This document shows, one piece after another, positions 5,059 through 5,710 of a DNA stretch of 5,710 nt. Position numbers and translations under genes: made by a program. The DNA is from Negativicutes bacterium UBA1444 (lineage in GTDB: Bacteria > Bacillota > Negativicutes > UBA1444), in contig DCTI01000250.1 in NCBI GenBank assembly GCA_002329525.1, positions 7,455-13,164 on the forward strand, in the 5' to 3' direction. The notes beneath the pieces are model-generated. The model was given only the letters and a program-made list of their open reading frames with translations, had not been told where the DNA came from and searched no databases. Positions within the stretch are counted from its first letter, which is position 1. Each line of letters begins with the position of its first letter.

Positions 5059-5710
5059 ACGTTAACCACCAAAAAAGAGCTGGTTCTCTGTCTGCTGTTT
5101 CTGATCTGCATCGTGCTTCCCGCCGCCCCGGTCGCCGCACTGACGCCGGCCGCGCCGGTTTTCTGGTATGTTGACGGCAAGCCCGCAGCTTTGCCACCGG
5201 CAGGAGCCTGGCCGGATGTCAAAAAAATCGAGACCGATTCGGACTTGCCTGGTTATCAGCGCTTCACCGACTATCCCCACGGTTTTTCCGTCTGCGTTCC
5301 GGCCGGATTGCAGCCCGATTTTTCACTTTCCGCCCTGCGCAGTTCTTTTGCCGACCCCGCCACCCAAATCGAAATCTACTATGACAATTTTTCGCATTAC
5401 CAGACCAATCCCTGGGACTATATGGTCGATGCCAACAAAAATCTGCTGGTGTCGCCGCGACATACCATCGCCGTCCAGGAAACCTTCCCCTGGAACGATT
5501 TTATCGTTAACCGCATCAAATGGTCCCGTCCCCCGCTCGCGGCCGTTCCCGGCGACCGCAATTACTATGCCAGCCTGGAACTGAAACTGTTTGCGGATGA
5601 ATATTACACGATCCTCATCAAATCTTCGCAGCCAATCGACAATGATCTGGACATCCTCCACAGTTTCCGCTGGGATGCCAAACGCGGCGCGGCCGGAATT
5701 TTCCGGAAGC
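5059..5710 (+). CDS. Second secreted paralogue (N-terminal domain; GH26-like part expected beyond the window), probable ACG start
   Basis: The frame is open to the right edge (217 complete codons). If ACG 5059 is read as Met, residues 1-27 form a good signal peptide: TTKKE, the hydrophobic core LVLCLLFLICIVL, then PAAPVAA. Residues about 63-217 align without gaps to 66-220 of the preceding protein, with about 102 of 155 identical by eye, including HGFSVCVPAGL, VNRIKWSRPPL, AVPGDRNYYASLE and IDNDLDILHSF. Before residue 63 the two share only the FY/FWY-[IV]-[ND]-G-[RK] element. The glycosidase part is not visible and is inferred from the paralogue. The first canonical in-frame start, GTG 5113, would delete most of the signal peptide and has no SD. 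So the gene either starts at ACG (or TTA 5062), has lost its start by mutation, or carries a sequence error. A four-codon GTG mini-frame (5051-5065) overlaps the start and is probably chance. The stop-to-ACG gap is 14 bp, so it is cotranscribed with the first copy. Confidence 0.82.

Noticed and set aside
5051..5065. GTG-started four-codon frame overlapping the second paralogue's start
   Set aside because: It lies within the SD and is too short to support; probably chance, though coupling through it cannot be ruled out.

Overview
The window holds seven protein-coding genes and no RNA gene, insertion sequence, CRISPR array or phage feature that I can see. It is moderately GC-rich, with Shine-Dalgarno (SD) sites of the GGAGG type and frequent non-ATG starts. 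The gene families fit an anaerobic Firmicute: a YaaH-like GH18 lipoprotein, a PG_binding-NlpC/P60 hydrolase, a PflX-type radical SAM protein and secreted GH26-like proteins. I suspect a spore-forming member of the Negativicutes (Sporomusa relatives), but that rests on remembered family distributions, not on a search.

Left half, minus strand (1-2164): a compact run reading ybaK (Cys-tRNA(Pro) deacylase family) -> NlpC/P60 endopeptidase -> GH18 lipoprotein, the last running off the left edge. The first two overlap by 20 bp and the next gap is 26 bp, so this looks like one operon. Two of its three products are exported cell-wall-type hydrolases. An extended -10 promoter that could drive it lies at 2194-2222, with a perfect 14-bp palindrome just behind its -35 box.

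Right half, plus strand (2238-5710): a divergent run of a radical SAM protein of the PflX/COG1313 type, a 69-residue four-cysteine protein translationally coupled to it (ATGA overlap), and then two tandem paralogues of a secreted protein. The first paralogue is complete: signal peptide, a roughly 145-residue domain I cannot name, and a GH26-like glycosidase domain with both catalytic glutamates. The second is cut by the right edge within or just after the equivalent N-terminal domain, which is about two-thirds identical.

The most unusual point is the start of the second paralogue. It has a near-perfect SD, and its intact signal peptide begins before any ATG, GTG or TTG. The codon at the correct spacing is ACG (5059), which means a non-canonical start, a start-codon mutation or a sequence error. 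I see no clearly new defence or mobile system. The best leads for novelty are the duplicated N-terminal domain, the small cysteine protein and the divergent control region.
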